DNA from: JAHFUA01 sp963808725 | GTDB lineage: Bacteria; Acidobacteriota; Terriglobia; Terriglobales; Acidobacteriaceae | Assembly (NCBI GenBank): GCA_963808725.1 | Contig: CAWEGO010000003.1 | Location: 248,001 to 312,000, forward strand | Reading direction: 5' to 3' | Length of the DNA: 64,000 nucleotides | In this document: positions 27,312-36,187 of the stretch, one piece after another | Layout of the letters: each line of letters begins with the position of its first letter | Position numbering within the stretch: position 1 is the first letter of the stretch | The notes under the pieces: model-generated | The model's database searches: none | Seen by the model: only the letters and a program-made list of their open reading frames with translations | What the model was told of the DNA's origin: nothing | Translations under genes and position numbers: made by a program

Positions 27312-28832
27312 GTGCCGCACAGCAGTCCTCGAAGTCGAAGTGTGTCAAGCCCCATCGCCCTGCCGGAACCTACCCGCGCGCTGTTTCGGCCTCCATTCCG
27401 GAATTACCAGTTCGACGCAGTCTACGACGAGATGTTTGAGGGTCCGGGCGTGCCGCGCCCGCACTATCGGGCGCTTTTCCAGACGCTGCTGGAGTTGCCT
27501 CACGGGGAAATGCGCAAGAGCCAGCAGGCGGCGGACCTGTCGTTTCTGCACCAGGGGATCACGTTCACAGTGTACGGGAACGACGAGGGCACGGAGCGCG
27601 TCTTTCCGAATGACCTATTGCCGCGGATTATTCCCAACCACGAATGGCGGAAGATCGAAAGTGGACTCACGCAAAGAATCGCGGCGCTGAATCTGTTCCT
27701 GGAGGACGTTTACCACCGGGGAAGAATTCTGGCGGATGGCACCGTGCCGCGGGAGCTGGTGTACAGTTGCCGACACTTCCGGCGTGAGATGCGCGATCTG
27801 ACGGTGCCGCGGGGCATTTACGTCAGCATCTGCGGCACCGACCTGGTGCGGCTTCCGGACGGGAGTTTTGCCGTTCTGGAAGACAACCTCCGGGTGCCAA
27901 GCGGCGTCTCCTACATGCTGGCGAACCGAAAGGTTCTGAAAAAAGTTTTCCCCAAGCTGTTCCGCGACTACGGGGTATGCCCGGTCGATCATTACGCGCA
28001 GGCGCTGCTCGCGACGCTCCGGGCGCTGAGTCCGCCGAACTCCTACAACCGGCACGAGCCGACGGTGGTGCTGCTGACTCCGGGAGTATTCAATTCGGCA
28101 TACTTCGAACACACGTTTCTGGCGCAGCAGATGGGCATTGAGTTGGTCGAAGGCCGGGATCTGCTGGTGCACGATAACGTCGTGTACATGCGCACCACGG
28201 CCGGGCCGAAGCGCGTGGACGTTATCTATCGGCGAGTCGATGACGATTTTCTCGATCCACTCTGCTTCCGGCCAGATTCGAGCCTGGGTGTCCCAGGATT
28301 GTTCAATGCGTATCGCGCCGGCAGTGTGGTGCTGGCAAACGCGGTTGGAACGGGCGTCGCCGACGACAAGGCGGTGTACGCCTACGTGCCGGCGATTATC
28401 CGCTACTACCTTGGAGAAGAGCCCATCCTGCCGAACGTGGAGACTTATCTGCTGACGGATCGCTCGCAACGGAGTTACGTGCTGGAACATCTGGACGAGT
28501 TAGTCGTGAAGGCGGTGGGTGAGTCCGGAGGGTACGGGATGTTGATCGGTCCGCATAGCACGGCGAAGCAGAGGGAAGAATTCCGCCAGCTCATCCAGGC
28601 AGATCCGCGGAATTATATCGCGCAGCCGACGTTGAGTCTTTCGCGGGCGCCGTGTTTCCTCGAGGGCGAAGCGCAGGCGCGGCACGTCGATCTCCGTCCT
28701 TACATTCTCTTTGGCGTGAACGTCACCCTGGTGCCGGGCGGGCTTACGCGCGTTGCGTTGCGTCGAGGGTCGCTGGTGGTCAACTCGTCACAAGGCGGGG
28801 GCAGCAAGGATACCTGGGTGCTGCGCGCATGA
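27312..28832 (+). CDS. Circularly permuted ATP-grasp protein (DUF404/DUF407)
   Basis: 506 residues, homologous to the N-terminal half of the fusion at 21353. Shared blocks include VPRPHYRALFQTLLEL, GITFTVYGNDEGTERVF, VLEDNLRVPSGVSYML, LTPGVFNSAYFEHTFLA, VDVIYRRVDDDFLDPL and VVKAVGESGGYGM. The stop overlaps the next start (ATGA). GTG at 27312 is the first usable start; the first ~25 residues are low-complexity and the real start may lie a little downstream. Predicted cytoplasmic ligase forming an amide bond with ATP; the substrates are unknown. Confidence 0.86.
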   Translation: MPHSSPRSRSVSSPIALPEPTRALFRPPFRNYQFDAVYDEMFEGPGVPRPHYRALFQTLLELPHGEMRKSQQAADLSFLHQGITFTVYGNDEGTERVFPNDLLPRIIPNHEWRKIESGLTQRIAALNLFLEDVYHRGRILADGTVPRELVYSCRHFRREMRDLTVPRGIYVSICGTDLVRLPDGSFAVLEDNLRVPSGVSYMLANRKVLKKVFPKLFRDYGVCPVDHYAQALLATLRALSPPNSYNRHEPTVVLLTPGVFNSAYFEHTFLAQQMGIELVEGRDLLVHDNVVYMRTTAGPKRVDVIYRRVDDDFLDPLCFRPDSSLGVPGLFNAYRAGSVVLANAVGTGVADDKAVYAYVPAIIRYYLGEEPILPNVETYLLTDRSQRSYVLEHLDELVVKAVGESGGYGMLIGPHSTAKQREEFRQLIQADPRNYIAQPTLSLSRAPCFLEGEAQARHVDLRPYILFGVNVTLVPGGLTRVALRRGSLVVNSSQGGGSKDTWVLRA

Positions 28833-29812
28833 ACGAACGCAGGGAAACGGCCATGCTCTCGCGAGTCGCGGACAGTTTGTATTGGATGAGTCGTTACCTG
28901 GAACGGGCGGCGCACACCGCGCGCCTGATCGATGTGGACTTTGAGCTGCGCCTTGACCAATCCCCGGACGCAGGTTCGGGCCGCTGGCGGCGGCTGCTCG
29001 AAGCTCTGCAGACGCCCCTTCCTGAGGATGGCAAGATTGACGCCAGCACGCTCACCCATATTCTGACCCTGGACCGGACAAATTCGTCGTCCATCCTTTC
29101 GTGCGTGGCGGCGGCGCGGGAGAATTTGCGACACGTACGCGAGCAATGCAGTTCGGCAATGTGGGAGCAACTGAATCGTCTTTATCTTCACGTGAACAGC
29201 ACGACGTCGAGCGAGGCGTGGCTGCTGCATTCGTATCTATTCTTTCGCGCGGTGCGGGAGGGAGCACACCTGTTTCATGGCGTGACCGACTCCACGATGT
29301 CACACGGGGAGGGTTGGCAATACATTCAGTTAGGGCGATTCGTGGAGCGGACCGACGCGGTGGCGAGGTTGATTGGCGCGCATCTCGGCCGTCTGCCCTA
29401 TTCGCTCGATCAGGCGGTGGAGAGCGAAGAGTACCTGGAGTGGGTGGGATTGCTGAAATCCTGTGCGGCGTTTGAAGCGTACTGCAAGAAGTACACAGCG
29501 GAATTGCGGCCGCTGCGGGTGGCTGAGTTTCTGCTGTTGAACCCGGAGTTTCCGCACTCGGTGCGCTTCTCGGTTGAAATGGTGCACGCGGCCCTGCGCG
29601 CCATTGCCGAATTGACGGAACGAAAAGCGGAGCAACCGGTTCGTCTGGCGGGACGGCTGTGCGCCACCCTCAGCTTCAGCCAGATCGACGAGATCATGGC
29701 GTCGGGAGCGAACGCGTATGTGGAGAGCGTCCGCCAGCAGTGCGCTCAAACCCACGACGCGATCCACCAGATTTATTTTGACTATCCGGTGGAGGCGGAG
29801 CTGGCTCCTTGA
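28829..29812 (+). CDS. Alpha-E domain protein (DUF403)
   Basis: 327 residues starting at ATG 28829, which overlaps the previous stop. The sequence MLSRVADSLYWMSRYLERA near residue 9 is the hallmark start of the alpha-E domain, followed by an all-helical protein. It corresponds to the C-terminal half of the fusion at 21353. Alpha-E proteins are nearly always next to circularly permuted ATP-grasp and transglutaminase genes; their role is not established, perhaps binding the substrate or carrier. Confidence 0.87.
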   Translation: MNERRETAMLSRVADSLYWMSRYLERAAHTARLIDVDFELRLDQSPDAGSGRWRRLLEALQTPLPEDGKIDASTLTHILTLDRTNSSSILSCVAAARENLRHVREQCSSAMWEQLNRLYLHVNSTTSSEAWLLHSYLFFRAVREGAHLFHGVTDSTMSHGEGWQYIQLGRFVERTDAVARLIGAHLGRLPYSLDQAVESEEYLEWVGLLKSCAAFEAYCKKYTAELRPLRVAEFLLLNPEFPHSVRFSVEMVHAALRAIAELTERKAEQPVRLAGRLCATLSFSQIDEIMASGANAYVESVRQQCAQTHDAIHQIYFDYPVEAELAP

Positions 29813-29817
29813 ATTGA

Positions 29818-29862
29818 GTCATTGAATCATTTAGTCATTGAGGCATGGAATGATTCAATGAC
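29818..29862. repeat. Inverted repeat between alpha-E and transglutaminase genes
   Basis: Perfect 14-base arms GTCATTGAATCATT and AATGATTCAATGAC separated by 17 bases, followed at 29870-29883 by a third related half (CTCAATGATTCAAT). The tandem TCATTGA/TCAATGA units look like a short intergenic repeat element; it may also fold as a weak hairpin after the alpha-E stop. Confidence 0.7.
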
Positions 29863-29898
29863 TAGAAGGCTCAATGATTCAATACAGAAAGGGCATCC

Positions 29899-30861
29899 TT
29901 GATTTACTCGGTTCGACATACGACAACCTTCCGCTACGAGCCCGCGGTGCGCGAGAGCCTGATGGAAGTGCGCATGCAGCCGCGGAGTGAAGCGAACCAG
30001 CGCTGCCTCAGTTTCACTCTCGACTTGAATCCTCGGGCCAATATCACGCAGTACCGCGATTTCACTGGGAACACGGTGCATCACTTCGACATTGCGGGAT
30101 CGCACACCCAGGTCAAAGTCACCGCCCAATCCGCGGTGCAAGTGCAGGCGGTGCCTGCGCCGCGCCCGTCCGAAGCGGGCGATTGGGCCGACCTTGACGC
30201 CTTGACCGCCGGCGACGACTGTTGGGAAATGCTGTTGCCCAGCCAGTTTGCCCATTCCACTGAGGCGCTGGAACAGCTGGCAAAGGAATTGAAGTGCGAG
30301 CGGCGCGGCGGTCCGCTCGAACTGCTAACCGAATTGAATGAAGGCATCTATAACTTGTTCGCTTATGTGCCCAATAGCACCAAGGTGGATTCTCCGATTG
30401 AGGACGCGCTTCAAACCCGCCAGGGAGTGTGCCAGGACTTCGCTCACATCATGACCGCGCTGGTGCGGCCGCTGGGCATCCCCTGCCGCTACGTGAGCGG
30501 GTACCTGTTTCACCGCGGAGCGGGGGACGGACGGCAGGATCGATCACTCGGAGGAGCATCCCACGCATGGGTCGAGGCTTTCGTCCCGCGCTTAGGCTGG
30601 ACCGCATTCGACCCAACCAACAATCTGATCGGTGGAGATCGCCATATTCGCGTAGCGATTGGCCGCGACTACGCGGACGTTCCGCCCACGCGCGGCGTGC
30701 ACAAGGGTGAAGCCCACAGAGAACTGAGCGTCGCGGTGACGGTAAGTCCGTCGAATGCTCCGCCGCCGGAACCACCAGCCCCGAGCATCGTCATCCAATC
30801 CCGCCCCGTGTTTGCGCGAGGCAACTCGCGCATTGAACAGGAGCGACAACAGCAACAGTAG
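29899..30861 (+). CDS. Transglutaminase family protein
   Basis: 320 residues, start TTG at 29899. N-domain (YSVRHTTTFRYEPAVRES) and complete triad: TRQGVCQDFAHIMTAL (Cys), GASHAWVEAFVP (His) and GWTAFDPTNN (Asp). No signal peptide; the C-terminal ~40 residues are proline-rich and low-complexity. It closes the second ATP-grasp/alpha-E/transglutaminase operon and is the counterpart of the gene at 23845. Confidence 0.87.
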   Translation: MIYSVRHTTTFRYEPAVRESLMEVRMQPRSEANQRCLSFTLDLNPRANITQYRDFTGNTVHHFDIAGSHTQVKVTAQSAVQVQAVPAPRPSEAGDWADLDALTAGDDCWEMLLPSQFAHSTEALEQLAKELKCERRGGPLELLTELNEGIYNLFAYVPNSTKVDSPIEDALQTRQGVCQDFAHIMTALVRPLGIPCRYVSGYLFHRGAGDGRQDRSLGGASHAWVEAFVPRLGWTAFDPTNNLIGGDRHIRVAIGRDYADVPPTRGVHKGEAHRELSVAVTVSPSNAPPPEPPAPSIVIQSRPVFARGNSRIEQERQQQQ

Positions 30862-30914
30862 GCGTTCGCTCGAATCGCTTTTCGCGGCGTTTCTGGCGCG
30901 AACTGGTTTCGGCC

Positions 30915-31157
30915 ATGAAGAGCAGGCAAAGGTACAAGGACTACGTCATCGAGGCACGACCGTACGGGTTGATGGATGGTGGATTCTCGGCAGAGTTCTC
31001 CGTTGAGGAGCACGATCCGTTCGGCGTGACCGAAACTCAGTTCTACCTACCCGACGCTTTCCCCACGCAAGAGTCCGCTATCGAGGCAGCAATTCAGTCT
31101 GGGCGGCAGAAGATTGACATGGGGTTTGAGCGGGGGCGGGTGGTTGCAAGCTGGTGA
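30915..31157 (+). CDS. Small conserved hypothetical protein
   Basis: 80 residues, soluble, no cysteine: YKDYVIEARPYGLMDGGFSA ... FPTQESAIEAAIQSGRQKID. The pattern of a short beta sheet followed by a helix resembles small HlyU/DUF-type proteins, but I cannot name the family. It lies 53 bases after the transglutaminase and could be co-transcribed. Confidence 0.55.
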   Translation: MKSRQRYKDYVIEARPYGLMDGGFSAEFSVEEHDPFGVTETQFYLPDAFPTQESAIEAAIQSGRQKIDMGFERGRVVASW

Positions 31158-31273
31158 GAGTCCAAGTAGGGGTTCCGAGAGATCGCGCCTACTCGGGGTC
31201 GGCGGCGACCAGTTCCCCAAGGCGCCCGGTTTGTCTTCAATAGTCACACGGGTGACAGTGGAAGACCCCAAGC

Positions 31274-31558
31274 TCAGGCGGCGCTGCGCATCCGATATCG
31301 GCTTACGAACCGCACCTCGATCGCATTCCCGCTGTCTTGGCGAGAGATGCGCGGCGCAGTCAGCGCGTAGTCGTCGCGCTCCCACCCCTCCGACTTCAAT
31401 AGCAATTCCGCTACCGAGTCATGATCGGAGACCCGCGACTGCGGATTGCCGTCCGCTGGCCTGGGGGGCTTGCGAGGCACTGTGGTTTGTAAGCTACCTT
31501 CGGTCATAGGTTCTAGCAACCCGAGTCGGCTATCTGACAGGGTGACGTTCTTTGGCAT
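31274..31558 (-). CDS. Hypothetical protein
   Basis: About 94 residues from ATG 31558, with GGAG seven bases upstream. The polar N-terminal half contains a proline-rich run (PRKPPRPADG); the C-terminal part (DSVAELLLKSEGWERDDYAL) looks like a real folded segment. No family recognised. Alternative upstream starts exist (31672) but add arginine-rich sequence of shadow type. Confidence 0.35.
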   Translation of the reverse strand: MPKNVTLSDSRLGLLEPMTEGSLQTTVPRKPPRPADGNPQSRVSDHDSVAELLLKSEGWERDDYALTAPRISRQDSGNAIEVRFVSRYRMRSAA

Positions 31559-32013
31559 GGTCGTACTCCGTGGGGCAAGAATTAAGGTTGCCGAGGCAAG
31601 GAGAATCATCGGCGCTTCCTCAGTGCGGCGCTGTGACGAACAACCCAACCCTGTGTGACGGGCTCGGGGCAAGCCACAAACGGCAGGAAAGGGCAGACCC
31701 GGTTTTTTTTAACGGCACACTCCTGGAGCGCAATGCACAGATCGTCTGGCGCCCGGCAGTGGCCCCACGGGAGGCCGAGACTCACAATCAGGGTGTTTGG
31801 TCAGCTCAAGCGCCCAAGACGCCAAAAACGTCAGGATCGCAGAACCGGGGGTACACGGCAGGACGCCCAACTTGGAGCGTGGCGGCGACGGTCACCTTGG
31901 CGGTAATGGAAGCGGAGATTTGGAAAGCGCTAGCTCGGGGTCTGGGCGCGGGATATAAAGTAGTGCGCTTCTGCGAGTCGCTCGGCTTGCTGGCGCTTGG
32001 CAGACTTATAGGG
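31559..32013 (+). other. Intergenic region, nothing recognised
   Basis: About 450 bases between a minus-strand hypothetical gene and the dodecin stop. It contains a run of eight T near 31704 without a good stem before it, and no convincing gene. Confidence 0.35.
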
Positions 32014-32214
32014 CTAGTGTTCAATCTCGAAGTAAATCTTTGCTGTGGTGCGGTACTGGGTTATCTTCTTGCCGTCCAGTTCCATCTCTAGTTCTGCTAC
32101 CCGTGCCCACTTCATACCACGGACCGTTTTTGCGGCTTCCGCTACGGCGTTTTCTGCAGCCTTTGCAAAGCTCTCCTTTGATACGCCTACCACATCGATA
32201 ACTTTTTGAGCCAT
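32014..32214 (-). CDS. Dodecin family protein
   Basis: 66 residues: MAQKVIDVVGVSKESFAKAA, then AEAAKTVRGMKWARV and ITQYRTTAKIYFEIEH, which matches the beta-alpha-beta-beta fold of dodecin. Dodecins form hollow dodecamers that store or buffer flavin (FMN, riboflavin or CoA depending on type). The ATG overlaps the TGA of the GAF-ANTAR gene upstream (TGATG), so translation is probably coupled. A flavin buffer beside a flavin-dependent redox and nitrogenase region is sensible but not proof of a link. Confidence 0.85.
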   Translation of the reverse strand: MAQKVIDVVGVSKESFAKAAENAVAEAAKTVRGMKWARVAELEMELDGKKITQYRTTAKIYFEIEH

Positions 32215-33008
32215 CACGCGTCTCCTTTCCAATCTCCGGCCGAATTGCGGTTTTCACCGCTCGGCGGCCGTTCTTGGGCGAGGCCTTCCACGAGCAATAC
32301 TGCCTCAGCAACGTCCCGAATCGGACGGCGCAAGCGCCGGCTCTCATCGCGCATCCGCCGATACGCTTCCCGCTCCGTCAGCGCGAACCGTTGCTGCAAG
32401 AACACCTTTTGCGCGCTCCACCAGTTTGCGGTCTTCGAGCTGTTGGCGAATCTGGCTCGCCTCTTCCTGAAGCCGCACGCAAGCATCCGACAAATGCGAA
32501 TGGGTCAAAGCGACGCCCATCTGTTCGCCGAGGAAACTCAGCAGCGCGATCTCGTCGGGCGTGTGCACGTGGGGTTCGCGATGGTGAACATTGAGGACTC
32601 CAATCACTTCGCCGCCAGAAACAAGAGGAACCGAGAGCAGCGCCTCGTAGGTGTCTTCTACCAAGGCGGAAAAGGTTTTGAAACGAGGGTCGGAAAACGC
32701 TTTGCTGGAGAGGGCGACGACGGAGACTTATGCTCGGCGACCCAGCCCGTTACTCCTTCGCCCATGCGGAGCCGTACCTGGCCAATCTCTGCGTCGTGGG
32801 GCAACTGCGATGCGCGCAGCACAACCTCATGGGTGCTGTGGTCCGGAAGATAAACCAGACATGCATCACACGCCGTAGTTTCAACGGTAATTGCGATCAA
32901 CTCACGCAGCATCTCGTTGATGCTCAATCCGGAGCTGACCACCCTGCTGGTGCGGTGCAGGATCCCGAGCTGCCACGAATCTACACGAGTTTCTTTTGAC
33001 CCGTCCAT
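32214..33008 (-). CDS. GAF-ANTAR regulator, reading frame broken twice
   Basis: Minus-strand gene whose conceptual product has a GAF sensor domain (ACDACLVYLPDHSTHEVVL ... MGEGVTGWVAEHK ... ALLSVPLVSGGEVIGVLNVH), a coiled-coil linker, and a C-terminal ANTAR RNA-binding domain (LEDRKLVERAKGVL then QQRFALTEREAYRRMRDESR, RRPIRDVAEAVLL). Reading it needs two frame corrections: one near 32717 (net -1 or +2) and one extra base near 32396. ATG 33008 (MDGSKETRVDSWQ) is preferred; the frame is open to 33152. ANTAR proteins act by transcription antitermination on paired RNA hairpins. The gene diverges from nifH, so it is a candidate nif regulator. The frameshifts match the pattern in the nif genes and may be sequence errors. 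Confidence 0.75.
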
Positions 33009-33503
33009 ACGCTGTAACCATTTTCTCCACCCCACAATTGCATTCGTCTGCTTTACGAGAAGCGTATGTAAAAAATCAACGACCGTCCAATCAAAAGTTT
33101 TTATCGGGCACATCTCGGGGTGTGGCCGATTCGTTTTTGTGGTCGTTAACATCGAAACAATGCATTGGACTTCCGCATGTGTTCACCTTATGCTCGCATC
33201 ATTGTTTCACAATTGTCGCTGTTGTTGCCTTTGGGAGACCACGGTTGTTACAGCGACAAGCTATACCTGCCTTTCATGGGAAGCGCTGAGAGAGTGCTTC
33301 TGCCACCTGCTCCTCGATCCGAGCAGTCGTTCACCAAAACAGAATGTTGTGGCCTGACCGCCTACGGCAGACCGCCTCATTCATACACAAGGAACGAAGT
33401 CATCTGTGCCTGATTGATTCGGCGATCCTTTGCAAGAGGAGAACTGCGCCTCGAACGCAGACCCCTGATCTCTGCAGTCAATGTGATCCATAAGGAGATG
33501 AAT
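33009..33503 (+). promoter_or_regulatory. Divergent regulatory region between GAF-ANTAR gene and nifH
   Basis: About 495 bases. In the nifH direction there are successive small stem-loops: 33280-33300 (GAAGCGCT/AGTGCTTC, 5-base loop), 33308-33327 (CTGCTC/GAGCAG) and near 33443-33460 (CTGCG/CGCAG). I searched by eye for a sigma-54 -24/-12 site and a NifA TGT-N10-ACA box and found none with correct spacing. The ribosome site AAGGAG at 33492-33497 fixes the nifH start at 33504. Confidence 0.45.
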
Positions 33504-34440
33504 ATGAGGAAGGTAGCGATCTACGGTAAAGGCGGCATCGGTAAATCGACAACCACGCAGAACACGGTGGCAGCACTGGCGGAAATGGGCAAGAAGGTAA
33601 TGGTGGTGGGCTGCGATCCCAAGGCGGATTCGACCCGCCTGCTGCTCGGCGGCTTGGCGCAGCGGACGGTGCTGGATACGCTGCGCGAAGAGGGCGAGGA
33701 AGTGGACCTGGAAGATATCCGCCGCATTGGATTCGGAAACACATACTGCACCGAGTCCGGCGGACCGGAGCCCGGCGTGGGCTGCGCCGGCCGCGGAATC
33801 ATCACCTCGATCAACCTGCTGGAGCAGCTCGGCGCCTACAAGGAAGACATCGGCCTGGATTACGTTTTCTACGACGTGCTCGGCGACGTGGTCTGCGGCG
33901 GGTTTGCCATGCCGATCCGCGAAGGCAAGGCGCAGGAGATCTACATCGTCTGCTCGGGCGAGATGATGGCGATGTACGCCGCCAACAACATCTGCAAGGG
34001 CATCGTGAAGTTCGCGCAAGCCGGCGGCGTGCGCCTGGGCGGCATCATCTGCAACAGCCGCAAGGTCGACAACGAGCGGGAGATGATCGAAGAACTCGCC
34101 CGCCAACTCGGCACCCAAATGATTCACTTCGTGCCGCGCGACAACGATGTGCAGCGCGCGGAAATCAACCGCAAGACGGTCATCGAGTGGAAGCCGACGT
34201 GCTCCGCAGGCGGACGAGTATCGCAAGCTGGCCAGAGCGATGGATGAGAACAAGATGTTCGTCATCCCGAAGCCGCTGGAGATGGGGGCGCTGGAGAAGC
34301 TCCTGATGGATTTCGGACTGGCGGAGGATTTGTCGCCGGCGCAGGACTCGTCCACAGCAATCGACCTGCCAGCGGCAGTCGACTTGCCGATGGCGGCGAT
34401 TCCGCCCGCGATGCCAGCAATAGCGCTGTCCGGCGATTAG
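33504..34440 (+). CDS. nifH: Nitrogenase iron protein NifH (one frameshift near the 3' end)
   Basis: Homodimeric Fe protein that hydrolyses ATP and passes electrons to the MoFe protein. Visible: P-loop YGKGGIGKSTTTQN, GCDPKADST, the [4Fe-4S] cysteines in GVGCAGRG and VVCGGFAMP, and the ADP-ribosylation arginine in CAGRG. The frame is intact to about residue 234, then one extra base near 34206 shifts it; removing it gives PTCSQADEYRKLARAMDEN ... LLMDFGL, the normal C-terminus. After that comes an unusual ~39-residue Pro/Ala-rich tail to the stop at 34440. First gene of the nif cluster, 59 bases before nifD. No nifI/PII genes lie between H and D. Confidence 0.92.
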
Positions 34441-34499
34441 GGCGGCAGCGCAGGGCAAAAACGAACGGCGGCAACTGTGGTTATTGGAAGGAGTGAGTC

Positions 34500-36128
34500 A
34501 TGGCACATGATGCCCGCGAAATAAAGAAAGAACTGGTAGAGATTTATCCGAAGAAGGTCGGGCGAAAGCGGGCCGAGCAGATCGTGGTGACGGAGCGTGG
34601 CGCGGACGGCTCGGTTCCGGAGATCAAGGCCAACGTTCGCACCAGCCCCGGGAATCATCACCCAGCGCGGCTGCACCTATGCCGGCTGCAAAGGCGTCGT
34701 GATCGGCCCCAGCCGCGACATCCTCAGCATTACGCATGGGCCCATCGGCTGCGCGTTCTATAGCTGGCTGACGCGGCGCAACCAGACGCGTCCGCCATCC
34801 GCTTCGGACGCCAACTTCATCACCTACTGTCTCTCCACGGACATGACGGAAGAGGAGATCGTCTTCGGCGGCGAGAAGAAACTCAAGGCCGCGATCAAGG
34901 AGGCCTACGAGATCTTTCACCCGAAGGCGATTGCCATGTTTTCGACCTGCCCGGTCGGGCTGATCGGAGACGACGTGCACGCCGTCGCCCGCCAGATGAA
35001 GGAGGAACTCGGCATCAACGTCTTCGCGTTCAGTTGCGAAGGCTATCGCGGCGTCAGTCAGTCGGCCGGCCACCACATCGCCAACAACCAGCTCTTCAAG
35101 CACGTGATCGGCTTGAACGAACCTGGTTCACGAAGACAAGTTCAAGATCAACCTGCTGGGCGAGTACAACATCGGCGGCGACGCCTTCGTGATCGAGGAG
35201 CTGTTCCGCCGGTGCGGCATCAAGCTGATCGCCACCTTCAGCGGCAACTCGGACTATGACAGCATGGCGAACTCGCACACCGCGGATCTGAACCTGGTCA
35301 TGTGCCACCGCTCCATCAACTACGTGGCGGAAATGATGGAGAAGAAGTTCGGCATTCCGTGGATCAAGGTGAACTTTATCGGCGCCGACGGCACCGCCAA
35401 GTCGCTGCGCAAAATTGCGGAGTACTTCGACGATGCGGAGCTGAAGGCAAAGGTCGAAACGGTGATCGCCGAGGAGATGCCGAAGGTCGACGCGGTGCAG
35501 CAAGGATGTGAAGTCTCGCTGCCAGGGAAAGACGGCGATGCTGTTCGTCGGCGGCTCGCGCGCGCATCACTACCAGGTGCTGTTCAACGAGATGGGGATG
35601 GAAATCGTCGCCGCCGGTTACGAGTTCGGACATCGCGACGACTACGAAGGCCGGAAGGTGCTGCCTACGATCAAGGTCGACGCGGACAGCAAGAACATAG
35701 AGGAAATGGAAGTGCATCCGGACGAGACGCGTTATCGTGCCGCGCCTGAGCCCGAAGAGCGCAAAGCGCAGCTCAGCGATCCCGACCTCGAATTTCAGGA
35801 TTACGTGGGCATGATGCCGGAGATGGAAGAAGGCACGCTCGTGATCGACGACATCAGCCACTACGAAACCGAGCGCCTGCTGGAAATCTACAAGCCCGCG
35901 ATCTTCTGCGCCGGCATCAAGGAGAAGTACGCGGTGCAGAAGATGGGAATCCCGTGCAAGCAGCTGCACAGCTACGACTACGGCGGACCCTATGCCGGTT
36001 TCGAAGGCGCCATCAACTTCTACCGGGAGATCGATCGCATGGTGAACATGAAGGTCTGGTCATTGCTGAAGGCTCCCTGGCAGGCGTCCGAGCCGCAACC
36101 TGAACCTTCGCAAGTGGCCGCCGACTAG
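34500..36128 (+). CDS. nifD: Nitrogenase MoFe protein alpha chain NifD (three frameshifts)
   Basis: Subunit that carries the FeMo-cofactor. Conceptual length about 541 residues. P-cluster cysteines are in RGCTYAGCKG, GPIGCAFYSW and FSTCPVGLIGDD; cofactor ligands are Cys in NLVMCHRSINY and His in KQLHSYDYGGPY. A long insert (EVHPDETRYRAAPEPEERKA region) precedes the last third, as in clostridial-type rather than Azotobacter-type NifD. Single extra bases at about 34653, 35122 and 35504 break the frame; each correction restores family sequence at once, for example at TSPG|IITQRG. The gene body is otherwise undamaged, so I regard it as real and probably mis-sequenced, or very recently inactivated. 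Confidence 0.9.
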
Positions 36129-36187
36129 CAGTCCGCTCATCGGGCGAATCAACCGACCAGACGTTCTTTGACTGGAAGGGAATTTCT

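Noticed and set aside
31650..31712. T-rich tract near 31704 as a terminator
   Set aside because: No stable stem directly upstream.
31552..32091. Long plus-strand open frame over the dodecin gene
   Set aside because: It is mainly antisense to dodecin and non-coding DNA; no domain or RBS.
33415..33440. Possible sigma-54 promoter before nifH (GG...GC near GGCGATCCTTTGC)
   Set aside because: The spacing between GG and GC is nine bases instead of ten and flanking bases do not match TGGCAC/TTGC.
34500..36128. Programmed frameshifting as the reason for broken nif frames
   Set aside because: The breaks are many, lie at unrelated sequences, lack slippery heptamers with following structures and occur in almost every gene of the block.
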